In this document: in pieces, positions 1-11,888 of the stretch
Position numbering within the stretch: position 1 is the stretch's first letter
Layout of the letters: each line of letters opens with the position of its first letter
Source: Glaciecola sp.
GTDB taxonomy: Bacteria; Pseudomonadota; Gammaproteobacteria; Enterobacterales; Alteromonadaceae
Direction of reading: 5' to 3'
DNA: 64,000 nucleotides
Assembly (NCBI GenBank): GCA_029246415.1
Contig: JAQWNF010000001.1
Coordinates: 39,840 to 103,839, forward strand
Made by a program: the position numbers and the translations under genes
Notes under the pieces: model-generated
Told to the model about the DNA's origin: nothing
The model's database searches: none
The model's input: only the letters and a program-made list of their open reading frames with translations

Positions 1-1
1 T

Positions 2-1039
2 GAAAGTGAACGTACTGAAACGATTAGCGAATTTGATATTGAAAAAGTTATCGCAAAAATAGCGCGTATTCCAGAGAAGTCAGTATCAGCCTCTGATATG
101 GAAGTTCTGAAAAACTTAGGTCGTAACCTTAAGATGGTGGTATTTGGCCAAGACAAAGCGATTGAGACGTTAACAGACGCGATTCACTTGTCTCGTTCTG
201 GCTTAGGTACAGAGACTAAGCCGATTGGTAGTTTCTTATTTGCTGGACCTACAGGTGTAGGTAAAACTGAAGTTACGGCACAACTAGCTAAAATTATGGG
301 CGTGGAATTAGTGCGTTTTGATATGTCTGAATATATGGAACGTCATGCGGTATCGCGCTTAATTGGTGCACCTCCAGGTTATGTTGGATTCGATCAAGGT
401 GGCTTGTTAACGGATGCGGTGATCAAAAATCCATATTCGGTTGTGTTATTAGATGAAATTGAAAAAGCTCACAGTGACATCTATAACATTCTATTACAAG
501 TTATGGATCACGGTACTTTAACGGATAATAATGGCCGTAAAGTTGATTTCAGAAACGTTGTGTTAGTCATGACAACCAATGCTGGTGTGCAAGAGACTGT
601 TCGTAAATCGATAGGCTTTAAGCAACAAGATCATTCTCATGATGCGTTGGCACAAATCAATAAGGTATTTACCCCTGAGTTTAGAAACCGTTTAGATGGC
701 ATTATCTGGTTCAATCACTTAGAGCAGGATGTGATTTTGCAAGTAGTAGATAAGTTCTTGATTGAGTTAGAAGCACAGTTAGACGCTAAGAGCGTCTCTA
801 TTGATGTAACCGCTGAAGCTCGTAATTGGTTAGCTGAGAAAGGCTACGACAAGTCGATGGGTGCTCGTCCAATGGGCCGATTGATCCAAGAAAAAGTCAA
901 AAAAGAATTAGCTAATGAGTTGTTATTTGGCTCGCTTGCAGCGGGAGGCAGTGTCAAGGTAACGCTTAAAGACGACAAGCTTAATTTCGCTTATGCATCG
1001 ACTGAATTGCCAAATGAAGTCAGTACCGTTGAAAAGTAA
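2..1039 (+). CDS. clpA: ATP-dependent Clp protease ATP-binding subunit ClpA (3' part)
   Basis: The reading frame is open from the left window edge, so the start lies outside. What remains is the inter-domain linker and the second AAA+ module (D2) of ClpA, the Hsp100 unfoldase that feeds N-degron and SsrA-tagged substrates to ClpP. The D2 Walker A GPTGVGKT, the Walker B LLDEIEKA and the substrate loop GAPPGYVGFDQGG are visible, as is the conserved C-terminal small domain (YDKSMGARPMGRLI). Similarity to E. coli ClpA is nearly continuous up to a divergent C-terminus. The gene converges on infA across a strong hairpin. clpS would be expected upstream, outside the window. Confidence 0.97.
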   Translation, partial: ESERTETISEFDIEKVIAKIARIPEKSVSASDMEVLKNLGRNLKMVVFGQDKAIETLTDAIHLSRSGLGTETKPIGSFLFAGPTGVGKTEVTAQLAKIMGVELVRFDMSEYMERHAVSRLIGAPPGYVGFDQGGLLTDAVIKNPYSVVLLDEIEKAHSDIYNILLQVMDHGTLTDNNGRKVDFRNVVLVMTTNAGVQETVRKSIGFKQQDHSHDALAQINKVFTPEFRNRLDGIIWFNHLEQDVILQVVDKFLIELEAQLDAKSVSIDVTAEARNWLAEKGYDKSMGARPMGRLIQEKVKKELANELLFGSLAAGGSVKVTLKDDKLNFAYASTELPNEVSTVEK

Positions 1040-1067
1040 GACTTAGTTGTAGTAATTCACAGACATT

Positions 1068-1095
1068 AAAAAACCGACATAACAGTCGGTTTTTT
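1068..1095. terminator. Bidirectional intrinsic terminator between clpA and infA
   Basis: An 11-bp perfect stem (AAAAAACCGAC / GTCGGTTTTTT) with a 6-nt loop lies between the convergent clpA and infA stop codons. Runs of A and T flank it, so it can act on both strands. Confidence 0.9.
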
Positions 1096-1117
1096 GGATT
1101 CGCGGGTTAATTAAAAA

Positions 1118-2125
<1,008 letters not shown>

Positions 2126-2129
<4 letters not shown>

Positions 2130-2863
2130 AATATCACTTCCTGGGGAGACCACATTGATTCGGATGAAGGAAGCGCGATGGCTAACTGTAATTTTTCTAA
2201 ATATAAATCTCTAGGGACTTCGATTACACCCATTGATGCCAAATACGGATTTTGCATCTGGCAATCAATAAACAAGCCGCCATGTTTTTTCATATGCTGG
2301 ACTAAAGTGATAAAAGCGAGTTTTGAAGTGTTAGGCTCGATATGAAACATAGACTCACCACAAAACACACCGCCAATACTAACCCCGTATAAGCCACCAA
2401 CTAATTCACCTGCTGTATTCCAAATTTCAATAGAGTGTGCATGACCAGCTCGATGCAGTTGGATATATGCCTCTATCATCGTCTGCGTGATCCAAGTGCC
2501 ATTATGCACTACTGATCCATCTTCAGCAATAATAGGTCCTCTAGGGATGCTAGCGCAAGCTTCTATGACGTTGACAAAGGCATGATTAATCGTAACAGAA
2601 TGAGTCGAACGTCTAAGCCATTTTTGGGTGGTTTTACTAATATATAGTTCGTCAAGAGGGAGGACACCTCGAGGATCCGGTGACCACCACAAAATCGGTT
2701 CATCAGCACTGAACCAAGGAAATATTCCGCGAGCATAAGCGCTTAATAAGCGTTTGACGGATAAATCACCACCAAAAGCGAGCAAGCCATTAGGCTCAAC
2801 CAGTGCCTGAAGCGGATCTGGAAAGTCAGTTGAGTAATGCGCAAGCTCTGGCAGAGTAATCAT
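2126..2863 (-). CDS. aat: Leucyl/phenylalanyl-tRNA--protein transferase
   Basis: Adds Leu or Phe to proteins with N-terminal Lys or Arg, the other branch of the bacterial N-end rule. The 245-aa protein shows the family signatures FPDPLQAL, LLAFGGDLS, AYARGIFPWF, WWSPDPRGVL, GGLYGVSIGGVFCGESMF and FIDCQMQN. Its stop overlaps the preferred bpt start by 4 bases, which implies translational coupling. A terminator separates it from trxB upstream. Confidence 0.97.
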
Positions 2864-2873
2864 AATGTTCCAT

Positions 2874-2899
2874 TAAAAAAGCGAGCATGATGCTCGCTT
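2874..2899 (-). terminator. Intrinsic terminator of trxB
   Basis: Reading on the minus strand, AAGCGAGC and GCTCGCTT form a stem with a short loop, followed by a run of T, just after the trxB stop and ahead of aat. Confidence 0.85.
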
Positions 2900-2906
2900 A
2901 AATGGG

Positions 2907-3932
<1,026 letters not shown>

Positions 3933-4064
3933 TTATTCAAGGCAATACATTGGTTACAAACTACATTTATTAAAATAAATAACAATTAATTGCCGCGTAT
4001 ATTACCTAAATCATGAATTATTTAGTATAGTTATAATGTGAAAACTAAATATTAAGGAGCGTTG

Positions 4065-4511
4065 ATGTCATTATCTATTGCCACTATGGTAAAGGATGGA
4101 GACGATTATATGAAAACATGGCCTCTGAAAAAAGAGCTATACAGCATGTTTCCCGAGTGTCGTGTAATCAATGCCACCAAATTTTCGGTTAAAGTGTTAC
4201 CTGCTTTAGGTATTTTCACGATTATTTTATTAATCAACAATCATTCTATGACTTACTTGCCTCAAGCTATTGCTATGGGCGGGATGTTTTTTATTATTCC
4301 GCTGCAGGGCATAATCTGGCTAGGGCACCGATCTAATCAAGAACTACCGCCGAGTCTGCGCGCTTGGTATAGTGATATTCTACAAAAAATGCAGCAGCAA
4401 GGTTGCAATATATCCTCATCAAACCAAGCACCTCGATATAAAGAGTTAGCTAAGTTATTAAAAATGGCATTTGATGATCTGGATAAGGCATTTACTGAAC
4501 GTTGGTTCTAA
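4065..4511 (+). CDS. yfbV: UPF0208 membrane protein YfbV
   Basis: A 148-aa member of the DUF412/YfbV family of inner membrane proteins of unresolved function; in E. coli the family has been linked to Ter macrodomain insulation. Visible are the family motif KTWPLKKELYSMFPECRVI, two hydrophobic segments near residues 46-80, and a C-terminal helical region ending in DDLDKAFTERW. ATG at 4065 has an ideal AAGGAG upstream, so I prefer it to the overlapping TTG at 4062. Convergent with sprT 21 bp away. Confidence 0.92.
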   Translation: MSLSIATMVKDGDDYMKTWPLKKELYSMFPECRVINATKFSVKVLPALGIFTIILLINNHSMTYLPQAIAMGGMFFIIPLQGIIWLGHRSNQELPPSLRAWYSDILQKMQQQGCNISSSNQAPRYKELAKLLKMAFDDLDKAFTERWF

Positions 4512-4532
4512 CCTTTTTAAAAACTAATCTTA

Positions 4533-5042
4533 TTAATACGCTTCTTGGTCAACTTGCGTAAGAGTCACACCACAGACTTTACAGCGATAAGACTGTATAC
4601 CTTTTCGCACTCGGTTATGCCTAATCATTGATAAAGGCACGACACCACACTGGCAAATATACTCAACTTGGCTCACGCGACGCAAATGCTCGCAAGGTAA
4701 TTGATGTTTGGTAGTGGGATTGAGTTGGTATACATGACGCATAATCGATTGCCATTCTTTACCATGAGGTCGTACGCGGCCAAATAATGCAAAACAAATT
4801 AAATGCGCTATCTCATGTGGGACCACGTCACTCATATAATATTCAGGATGTTGTTGATAAAGTACGCGGTTTAAATATACCTCATTGCTTTGCAACTTAG
4901 CGTAACCGGCATTGGTTCCCCGTTCAAACCAATGCAACTGTGGCATTACAAAGCGGCGATTATAAAAGCGCTGGGCTAGGGTAATGCATTGTTGTATTTG
5001 ATATGTAACTTGCTCGATAGCATGCTCGTCGGAAAATTGCAC
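4533..5042 (-). CDS. sprT: SprT-family zinc metalloprotease-like protein
   Basis: SprT family, related to the SPRTN DNA-protein crosslink proteases; the bacterial role is not well defined. The 169-aa protein has the zinc-binding active site HEIAH (family HExxH) in VPHEIAHLICFALFG, a third ligand region around RPHGKEWQ, and a C-terminal zinc ribbon with CQCG and CKVCG. The GTG at 5042 follows an AGGAGC. The gene is monocistronic, between convergent yfbV and the sppA terminator. Confidence 0.9.
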   Translation of the reverse strand: MQFSDEHAIEQVTYQIQQCITLAQRFYNRRFVMPQLHWFERGTNAGYAKLQSNEVYLNRVLYQQHPEYYMSDVVPHEIAHLICFALFGRVRPHGKEWQSIMRHVYQLNPTTKHQLPCEHLRRVSQVEYICQCGVVPLSMIRHNRVRKGIQSYRCKVCGVTLTQVDQEAY

Positions 5043-5095
5043 AGTACTGTATTGCTCCTAGTAAACTTCCCTTTGCTTTTGTGTTTCCTATGATA

Positions 5096-5133
5096 TAAAA
5101 AAAACGCCCAGAGCGTAACCGCAACTGAGCGTT
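5096..5133 (-). terminator. Intrinsic terminator of sppA
   Basis: On the minus strand AACGCTCAG pairs with CTGGGCGTT (one G-T pair) around a loop of about 13 nt, followed by a long T run. It lies 38 bp after the sppA stop. Confidence 0.88.
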
Positions 5134-5171
5134 AATAACGATGATTCGTTATATGATTTACATCTTACTAT

Positions 5172-7031
5172 CTACAATTTACATTCCAGACACAATGCGT
5201 AGGTCGCCTTAGGATCGTTTAAGCGGGTAACACCATCTATGTCTCTTACGACAGAACGGATCATACCAATTAACGGGCTAGTAGATTGTTGTATTTGCGT
5301 TTCGACTAACCATACTGCCGCATTGTTCAATAACTCTTGAATGAACAACTCTTTTGGCGATAGTGAACGCTGAATATAGGTTACTTCATACTTATCTAAC
5401 TCAGCTAGTTCAGCAGCTGCAGCAAGGGCTTCTTTCATTGTGCCTAGTTGGTCAACTAAACCTAACTCTAGTGCTGTAGAGCCAATCCATACTCTGCCTT
5501 GAGCGATTGAGTCTACTTGCTCTAACGTCATGTTGCGATTATCAGCCACGAGTGTGATGAATTTTTCATACCCTCGCTCGATGCTACGTTGAATCAAGTT
5601 ACCTAAGCTATCAGGTAGTGTTTTAGCAGGAGATGTAAAACCGAATTCAGTGGTTTGTACACCATCACTGTATACGCCTAAATAGGCTAGCGATTCTTCG
5701 TACGTCATAAGCATGCCAAAGATCCCAATAGAACCCGTAATAGTGCTTGGTGAGGCAATGATTTTATCGGCACTTGCTGAGATCCAATAACCGCCAGATG
5801 CTGCGTAGGTACCCATTAATGCAACAACTGGTTTGCCTGCTTGTCTCAGTTCTTCAACTTCTTGACGAATAATTTCAGAAGCAAATGCGCTACCTCCAGG
5901 TGAGTCAACATGCAACACAACCGCTTTTACATTATCGTCCAAACGCGCTTTGCGCAGTAAACGAGAGGTTGAGTCACCACCAATAGTGCCTGCAGACTGG
6001 CTACCATCTAAAATAGTACCTTTGGCTACGACCACTGCAATAGCATCGCCTTTTGTTTGTTTCGGAAATGGACGGTTAATGACTTTCATGTAACGGTCAT
6101 AAGTAATGCCTTTATAACCTTTACCGTTTTCACTTTCACCTACCAAAGCAAACATCTCTTGGCGCATAGCTTCACGAGTTTTTAATTCATCCACCCAGCC
6201 ATTTTGCAATGCATATAATGCTAAATCACCATTCGCTGCTTCAAATTTAGGCATGAAGTTAGCGACTGTTTCATCAAAGTCAGTTACTTCAATGCCACGT
6301 GCAGCAGCTACGTCGGTTTTGTATTGAGTCCAATAAGCGGATAACCATGCTTCGTTGGCTTCTTTGGCGGCATCAGACATATCATTGCGCAGATATGGTT
6401 CGATCGCTGATTTAAAAGTACCGACTTTAAAGACGTGAGTTTTAACTTTTAATTTTTCAATAGCGTCTTTGTAATACATGCGATTACGCGTGTAACCATC
6501 AAATAACATGCCACCTTCTGGATTAAGGTAAACCTTGTCGGCGTGTGCCGCTAAGTAATATTGGCTTTGAGAATAGTAATCACCCATAGCGATAACGGGT
6601 TTTTCAGACGTTTTAAAATCTGCAATCGCATCAGCAACCGTACGCAGTTTATCTAAACCACCGCCGCTAAAACGCCCTAGGTCTAATACTAACGCAGCAA
6701 TGCGTTTGTCTTGTTTTGCGTTTTCAAGGGCTTTGACGACATTGCGAACTAAGATTTCTTTGGGGATATCACTGCCACCAAATGCTTCAGAGGCAAATTC
6801 ATCAAAAGGGTCTGAGTGTTGCTTTTCAATGACTAATGCACCATTAAGTTTAAGTACAAATGCGCCGCCTTTAGGGACTTTTATTTCGTCATCACCTGAG
6901 TTAGCGATAGAAATAATAATGATTATTAACAAGCCAATAAAAATCACGTTGAAAAACAACTTGCGACTAAAATTAAGCACATTCCATAACCCTAAGAATA
7001 AGGACTTGGTAAATGAAGAATTTGCTGCCAT
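5172..7031 (-). CDS. sppA: Signal peptide peptidase SppA, 67K type
   Basis: Membrane-anchored serine protease that degrades cleaved signal peptides. At 619 aa it is the long tandem-domain form, like the 618-aa E. coli SppA. An N-terminal membrane anchor (about residues 24-43) is followed by two ClpP-like domains. The Ser-Lys dyad is visible as Lys207 in VGTFKSAIEPYLRND and Ser412 in TYAASGGYWIS, spaced as in E. coli (Lys209/Ser409). ATG at 7031 is preferred over the in-frame GTG at 7040 because AGGT lies about eight bases upstream of it. Confidence 0.96.
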   Translation of the reverse strand: MAANSSFTKSLFLGLWNVLNFSRKLFFNVIFIGLLIIIIISIANSGDDEIKVPKGGAFVLKLNGALVIEKQHSDPFDEFASEAFGGSDIPKEILVRNVVKALENAKQDKRIAALVLDLGRFSGGGLDKLRTVADAIADFKTSEKPVIAMGDYYSQSQYYLAAHADKVYLNPEGGMLFDGYTRNRMYYKDAIEKLKVKTHVFKVGTFKSAIEPYLRNDMSDAAKEANEAWLSAYWTQYKTDVAAARGIEVTDFDETVANFMPKFEAANGDLALYALQNGWVDELKTREAMRQEMFALVGESENGKGYKGITYDRYMKVINRPFPKQTKGDAIAVVVAKGTILDGSQSAGTIGGDSTSRLLRKARLDDNVKAVVLHVDSPGGSAFASEIIRQEVEELRQAGKPVVALMGTYAASGGYWISASADKIIASPSTITGSIGIFGMLMTYEESLAYLGVYSDGVQTTEFGFTSPAKTLPDSLGNLIQRSIERGYEKFITLVADNRNMTLEQVDSIAQGRVWIGSTALELGLVDQLGTMKEALAAAAELAELDKYEVTYIQRSLSPKELFIQELLNNAAVWLVETQIQQSTSPLIGMIRSVVRDIDGVTRLNDPKATYALCLECKL

Positions 7032-7226
7032 GCAGTACACCTATGATATGAATAGAACCTACACTCTAACTAATCATGCGCAATCTGCCACCGCTAATTT
7101 GTAATTTTTTGTAACACTCTCGATATAATTGATTTTCGGATAAATATTTAAGGGGTATACTAGGCTAAAGCAGTATCCCAACGTATTTTATTATCAACCA
7201 ATGACTCAATGCTAAAAGGAACTATT

Positions 7227-7778
7227 ATGGATGCATTAACGTTGTTATTAACTCGACATTCTCAACCTCGATTAACCGCTCCTGCACCCGCTAACGCAGA
7301 ATTAGAAAACATAAAACAAGCAGCTTTACGCGCACCAGATCATGCAGGTTTAAAGCCTTGGGATTTTATTGTTTGTACCGGTAAGGGGCTTGATAAATTA
7401 GGCGATATCTTACAAGACTCAGCAATATCTTCAGACAAAGCACCAGCCAGTATTGACCGAGCACTGCAATTACCTCATCGCGCCCCTATGGTGATTATAG
7501 CGATAAATAAGTATCAAGCGCATGACAAAGTACCCAAAGAAGAACAAATAGCGTCGACAGCATGTGCGGTTCAAGCGATGCAGATGGCGGCGTTGGTACA
7601 GGGGTTTGCAGGGATCTGGCGAACCGGCGACTATGCACAATGTCCTTATGTTAAAAAATCGCTTGGATTAGATGAAGATGATGAGATCGTTGGGTTTTTA
7701 TACTTAGGGACGTCTAGCTGCAAAGCCTTGCCTAAGCCTGCAATTGCGAGTGATGATTATTTTACCCATTGGCAATAA
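7227..7778 (+). CDS. ydjA: YdjA-like NAD(P)H nitroreductase
   Basis: Small FMN-dependent nitroreductase family protein of 183 aa, alignable along its whole length with E. coli YdjA. Conserved blocks are the RAPDHAGLKPW substrate/FMN region, the KVPKEEQ stretch, AVQAMQMAALVQGFAGIWRTG, and VGFLYLGT. The physiological substrate is unknown. Start chosen at ATG 7227 with AAAGGAAC upstream. The gene diverges from sppA across about 195 bp, in which I see no other gene. Confidence 0.92.
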   Translation: MDALTLLLTRHSQPRLTAPAPANAELENIKQAALRAPDHAGLKPWDFIVCTGKGLDKLGDILQDSAISSDKAPASIDRALQLPHRAPMVIIAINKYQAHDKVPKEEQIASTACAVQAMQMAALVQGFAGIWRTGDYAQCPYVKKSLGLDEDDEIVGFLYLGTSSCKALPKPAIASDDYFTHWQ

Positions 7779-7876
7779 TTGGATTGCGCATTAAAAGATA
7801 ATGCCGTTTAACGATTGTATTACGTGTTTACATTTAGCGATTAAACGGCAATTTGTTCGATTTACTTTTCTTCGAC

Positions 7877-9061
7877 TTACTTTTCGATAGTGAAATATAA
7901 ACCAGCATTATTGATTAAACGTTTTATTAACGCCTCGCCCATTGCTGGGGCAGGGGTATAAATACCACCAAGTGTTGCTAAGTCATCAAACGCTAAACAC
8001 ATCGCGCTTTCTGTTAGCATTTTGGACGTCGATCCGTAACCTGGATCTAAATGCCCGCCAACACTTGCCACAAACTGTTTATCGTTCTCTTCGGCAATAA
8101 ACATAATATCGTAATTACCGTTTTCACGTTCTTCTTTGCTTGGGCCTTCGCCTGGTTTAGGGGCGTCTTTGCCCGCAAGGGATTTGTCATTGGCTACGAA
8201 ATTTGCAATTTTTTCGCCTTCCTCACCTGGACCGGTCAAAATCATTTCATCATAGACAAAATCTTTGCCATATAGATGGTCAAGTAACGCGTTTGAACGG
8301 TGAATATTTTTGGTATTGATGGTTGCCATAATAAATGGTGCAGACCAGCTATTAAGTGCTTCATCAAAATACGATTGATTGCCAGCCGGTTGCTCAGGCC
8401 CAGTAAAGCCATTGGCTAATGCAAACGGATTGGCAAGATATTCCATGATTTTAGGATCATTGGCAGCTGCCACCATGGTTGCTTTTAAGCTTGCCGCAGT
8501 CCCACCAGAGAACTTACCATTCATTGCACGGACTCGACATTTCACACGAGAGAAAGTGTGGCCTGTGTGTTGTTGAATATGCTCTTGTAAAAAGAATACT
8601 CCTAAATCAAAAGGAATGGAGTCAAACCCACAGGAAAACACAATACGTGCACCAGAGGCTTCTGCTTGATGATGTAGCGCATCAATTTTTTGGCGCATCC
8701 AAGATGGTTCACCACATAAATCTACGTAGTCAGTGCCTAATTCTGCGCACAGGCTAACTAACGTATCACCATAAAGCTGATAGGGGCCGACAGTGGTAAT
8801 CACCACTTTAGTTTGTTGCACAAGGTGACGTATTGCAGCTTCATCTTGACTATCTGCAACGATAATGGGCAGTGTTTCGGTAAGTCCGAGTTGGGATTTG
8901 ATCAGGTTGAGTTTGTTTTCAGAGCGGCCTGCAATGGCCCATTTGACATCAGTATTGGCATATTGAGCATGCATGTATTCGGCAACGAGTTGGCCAGTAA
9001 AGCCAGTTGCGCCATAAATAACAATATCGAAAGGTTTGTCGTTGTTGAGTGGATAAGTCAT
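7877..9061 (-). CDS. Saccharopine dehydrogenase family / trans-acting enoyl reductase-like oxidoreductase
   Basis: A 394-aa protein with an N-terminal Rossmann fold (VIYGATGFTGQLVAEYM) typical of the saccharopine dehydrogenase-like NAD(P) domain family, and DYVDLCGEPSWMR and RIVFSCGFDSIPFDLGV as in the trans-acting enoyl reductase branch. The substrate cannot be named. AAGGA precedes the ATG. The 95-bp upstream gap to pykA contains a long perfect inverted repeat, so the gene probably has its own regulated promoter. True saccharopine dehydrogenase activity is unlikely given the family branch. Confidence 0.82.
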   Translation of the reverse strand: MTYPLNNDKPFDIVIYGATGFTGQLVAEYMHAQYANTDVKWAIAGRSENKLNLIKSQLGLTETLPIIVADSQDEAAIRHLVQQTKVVITTVGPYQLYGDTLVSLCAELGTDYVDLCGEPSWMRQKIDALHHQAEASGARIVFSCGFDSIPFDLGVFFLQEHIQQHTGHTFSRVKCRVRAMNGKFSGGTAASLKATMVAAANDPKIMEYLANPFALANGFTGPEQPAGNQSYFDEALNSWSAPFIMATINTKNIHRSNALLDHLYGKDFVYDEMILTGPGEEGEKIANFVANDKSLAGKDAPKPGEGPSKEERENGNYDIMFIAEENDKQFVASVGGHLDPGYGSTSKMLTESAMCLAFDDLATLGGIYTPAPAMGEALIKRLINNAGLYFTIEK

Positions 9062-9081
9062 GCGGTGATCCTTATTATTAT

Positions 9082-9122
9082 TAGTTGACTTGTAAATTAA
9101 TTGTTACTTTACAAGTCAACTA
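9082..9122. promoter_or_regulatory. 15-bp perfect inverted repeat, probable operator
   Basis: TAGTTGACTTGTAAA (9082-9096) and its exact reverse complement (9108-9122) are separated by 11 bp, directly upstream of the oxidoreductase gene. On the minus strand TTGACT in one arm and TTTACA in the other are 17 bp apart, so the repeat could overlay a sigma-70 promoter. No T run follows, so a terminator is unlikely. Confidence 0.6.
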
Positions 9123-9156
9123 TAAGGTCACTTTTATAGCAAGTTATTTTTACAAA

Positions 9157-10599
9157 TTAACTAATGGTAACGATTTTACAAGTGTTAGTTGCACCTACCG
9201 TTTCCATTTGATCACCATAAGTGAAGATTATTTGGTCACCTGACATTAATAAACCTTCATTTTTAAGATGCTCAACCACATCAGCAGTTACTTGTCCTGG
9301 CTTAGACACAGTTGAATCAAAGTACAAAGGTGTTACACCACGGTACAATGCCATCATATTCAAGGTATCGGTATGACGCGATAAACCAAAAATAGGTAAT
9401 GAAGTAGTGATGCGTGACATCATTTTAATACTTGAACCAGACTCAGTTAAACCAACAATCGCTTTGATTGATTTGTAATGGTTCGCTGCATACACGGCTG
9501 CCATTGCAGTTGTTTCACTAATATCATCAAATGTTTCTTCTAGGCGGTGGTTAGACACATTTACACTAGGGTGTAATTCTGCACCTACACATACGCGGGC
9601 CATCGCTTGAACGGTTTCGATTGGGAACTTCCCCGCGGCAGTTTCAGCAGATAACATTACAGCATCCGTTCCATCTAGTACGGCATTTGCCACATCCATT
9701 ACTTCAGCACGTGTAGGTAACGGTGCTTCAATCATCGATTCCATCATTTGTGTTGCGGTAATGACGATTTTGTTTAATTGACGTGAACGGGCAATCAATT
9801 TTTTCTGAACGCCAACTAATTCGGCATCGCCAATTTCAACACCTAAGTCACCACGAGCAACCATTACTGCATCTGATGCTAAAATGATATCGTCAATCGC
9901 TTCATCTGTTGCAACGGTTTCTGCACGCTCAACTTTAGAACAGATTTTAGCATAACAGCCAGCTGCTTCAGCTAGCTCACGCGCATAGTCTAAGTCAGCA
10001 CCATTGCGTGGAAAACTAACCGCTAGATAGTCAACACCAATCGCAGCTGCAGTTTTGATATCTTCTTTATCTTTGTCAGTTAATGCCGCCGCTGATAAAC
10101 CACCACCTTGACGGTTGATGCCTTTGTTGTTTGATAACTTACCGGCAACACTTACTGTAGTATGAATTTTGCTTCCTTCAATACTATCGACAACTAATTG
10201 CACTCGACCGTCATCTAGTAATAATACATCAGCAGGATTCACGTCTTGTGGTAATGCTTTATAATCGATACCAACGCTATCTTGATTACCTGAATCTTTA
10301 TCTTGAGCAGCATCAAGAGTAAATTTATCACCTAGAGATAAATAAATCGGACCTTCAGCAAATTTAGATACGCGAATTTTAGGACCTTGTAAGTCACCTA
10401 AAATACCTACATAAGTATTCAGTTTTTTTGCGACAGCACGAACCCGTTGTGCACGTTGAATATGGTCATCAGCAGTACCATGTGAAAAATTCATACGTAC
10501 AACATTAGCTCCTGCAGCGATTAGTTTTTCGAGCATCTCTGTGCTATCGGTTGCTGGACCTAAAGTGGCTAATATTTTGGTTCTACGTGGGGATGTCAT
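9157..10599 (-). CDS. pykA: Pyruvate kinase, PykA type
   Basis: Converts phosphoenolpyruvate and ADP to pyruvate and ATP. The 480-aa length and sequence match the AMP-activated PykA (type II) rather than PykF. Visible are [50 protein letters not shown], the active-site region [42 protein letters not shown] in two adjacent blocks, and a C-terminal allosteric domain. AAGGAAAAAT precedes the ATG. A HexR-like box lies about 57 bp upstream, and the regulator gene hexR is next. Confidence 0.97.
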   Translation of the reverse strand: MTSPRRTKILATLGPATDSTEMLEKLIAAGANVVRMNFSHGTADDHIQRAQRVRAVAKKLNTYVGILGDLQGPKIRVSKFAEGPIYLSLGDKFTLDAAQDKDSGNQDSVGIDYKALPQDVNPADVLLLDDGRVQLVVDSIEGSKIHTTVSVAGKLSNNKGINRQGGGLSAAALTDKDKEDIKTAAAIGVDYLAVSFPRNGADLDYARELAEAAGCYAKICSKVERAETVATDEAIDDIILASDAVMVARGDLGVEIGDAELVGVQKKLIARSRQLNKIVITATQMMESMIEAPLPTRAEVMDVANAVLDGTDAVMLSAETAAGKFPIETVQAMARVCVGAELHPSVNVSNHRLEETFDDISETTAMAAVYAANHYKSIKAIVGLTESGSSIKMMSRITTSLPIFGLSRHTDTLNMMALYRGVTPLYFDSTVSKPGQVTADVVEHLKNEGLLMSGDQIIFTYGDQMETVGATNTCKIVTIS

Positions 10600-10654
10600 A
10601 TTTTTCCTTGAGCATTTGTTATGCTGTTTATGTTACGTTTGCTGGTGATGATGT

Positions 10655-10669
10655 CGTAATTATATTACA
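10655..10669. promoter_or_regulatory. HexR-like operator upstream of pykA
   Basis: The sequence GTAAT-TAT-ATTAC fits the dyad GTAAT-N3-ATTAC reported for HexR sites in Shewanella and relatives. It lies in the pykA promoter region, next to hexR itself. Confidence 0.75.
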
Positions 10670-10755
10670 AAAAAATGAATATTTCTCATATTATGTTCAA
10701 AAATTACGTAATAACATTTCAATGTTTTTTTATTGTTAATGCGTTTAATTTTTGA

Positions 10756-11601
10756 CTAATTAAGCGAAAAACGTGAATCTTTAAGCGATTCTTTAACCCG
10801 TTTAAGGTTTTCTCTAAACTTATTGCCGCGTCTTAGCGTAAAGCCAGTAGCCAAAATATCAATCAGTGTAAGTTGCGCGATACGTGAAGCCATCGGCATA
10901 TACATATCGGTATCTTCTGGCACATCCAATGATAAGACATAATTACTTTCGCGACCTAGAGGACTATCCGCTGCAGTAATACCGACAACAATTGCATCAT
11001 TAGCGCGTGCCATTTGTGCAATTTCGACCAATGATTTTGTGCGACCTGTGTGTGAAATAAGGACAATCACATCGCCTTCGGTGCTGTTCATCGTTGACAT
11101 ACGTTGCATCACGATATCTTCAAAATATACGACTGGAACATTAAAACGGAAGAACTTATTTAGCGCATCATGGGCGACAGATGCAGAGGAACCAAGTCCA
11201 AAGAACGAGATTTTTTTAGCTTGAGTAAGCAGGTCAACAACGCGGTTTATCGTACTGATATCAACAGATTGTTTCGCTATATCGAGTGCAGCCATAGTCG
11301 ATTCGAATATTTTATTAGTGTATTCCTCAGGGCCATCATTTTCGTCTACGTTGCGGTTAACGTATGGAGTGCCATTTGCAAGGCTTTGGGCTAGGTGCAA
11401 TTTAAAATCGGGAAAGCCCTTGGTGTCAAGACGGCGACAAAAGCGGTTAACGGTGGGTTCGCTGACACCTGATAAATTAGCTAATGTAGCGATACTAGAA
11501 TGTATAGCCGTTTGCGGGTTGGCGAGAATCGCTTCAGCGACTTTCTTCTCAGATTTGCTGAATAGTTCGCTGTTACGTGTAATTTTATCTAAAATATTCA
11601 T
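10756..11601 (-). CDS. hexR: RpiR-family transcriptional regulator HexR
   Basis: Regulator of central carbon metabolism that senses the Entner-Doudoroff intermediate KDPG. The 281-aa protein has an N-terminal RpiR helix-turn-helix (LANLSGVSEPTVNRFCRRL, about residues 40-60) and a C-terminal SIS sugar-phosphate binding domain (KKISFFGLGSSASVAHDA, VIVLISHTGRTKSLVE). It is divergent from the zwf operon, and HexR-like boxes lie in front of pykA, zwf and gapA, so it probably controls all three and possibly itself. Confidence 0.95.
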   Translation of the reverse strand: MNILDKITRNSELFSKSEKKVAEAILANPQTAIHSSIATLANLSGVSEPTVNRFCRRLDTKGFPDFKLHLAQSLANGTPYVNRNVDENDGPEEYTNKIFESTMAALDIAKQSVDISTINRVVDLLTQAKKISFFGLGSSASVAHDALNKFFRFNVPVVYFEDIVMQRMSTMNSTEGDVIVLISHTGRTKSLVEIAQMARANDAIVVGITAADSPLGRESNYVLSLDVPEDTDMYMPMASRIAQLTLIDILATGFTLRRGNKFRENLKRVKESLKDSRFSLN

Positions 11602-11790
11602 CTACTTCACTCTTGCTTGAATGCTGCAAGGTAACAAATGACTCGTGTGTAAGCCTAGGTATTACCATCATAGCCCTATTCTTATTGAGGGATTTTTGCT
11701 CAGTATACTCTTATTTTTGTAATTCATTACATAAAATCTTATCAAAAAACACGATTTTCGATATTTTTTAACATTTATATGTAACTTAAG

Positions 11791-11807
11791 TTGTAATTTT
11801 ACTACAA
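11791..11807. promoter_or_regulatory. HexR-like operator upstream of zwf
   Basis: TTGTAATTTTACTACAA is a 17-bp near-perfect dyad (GTAAT-N3-ACTAC, one deviation from GTAAT-N3-ATTAC), 82 bp before the zwf start in the hexR-zwf intergenic region. Confidence 0.72.
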
Positions 11808-11888
11808 AATTGAGTAAACTCTGATTAATCTCTTGAAAAGTACTATGCTATAGCATGATTATTTTCTTAAACTAAAAGGTCCTTATCC

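Noticed and set aside
4002..4037. Sigma-70 promoter for yfbV
   Set aside because: A TATAAT is present at 4032-4037, but no acceptable -35 lies at 16-18 bp, so I did not annotate it.
11718..11731. TGTAAT-TC-ATTACA upstream of zwf as a second HexR box
   Set aside because: The spacer is 2 bp instead of 3, so the half-sites are out of register with the other three boxes. It may be fortuitous.
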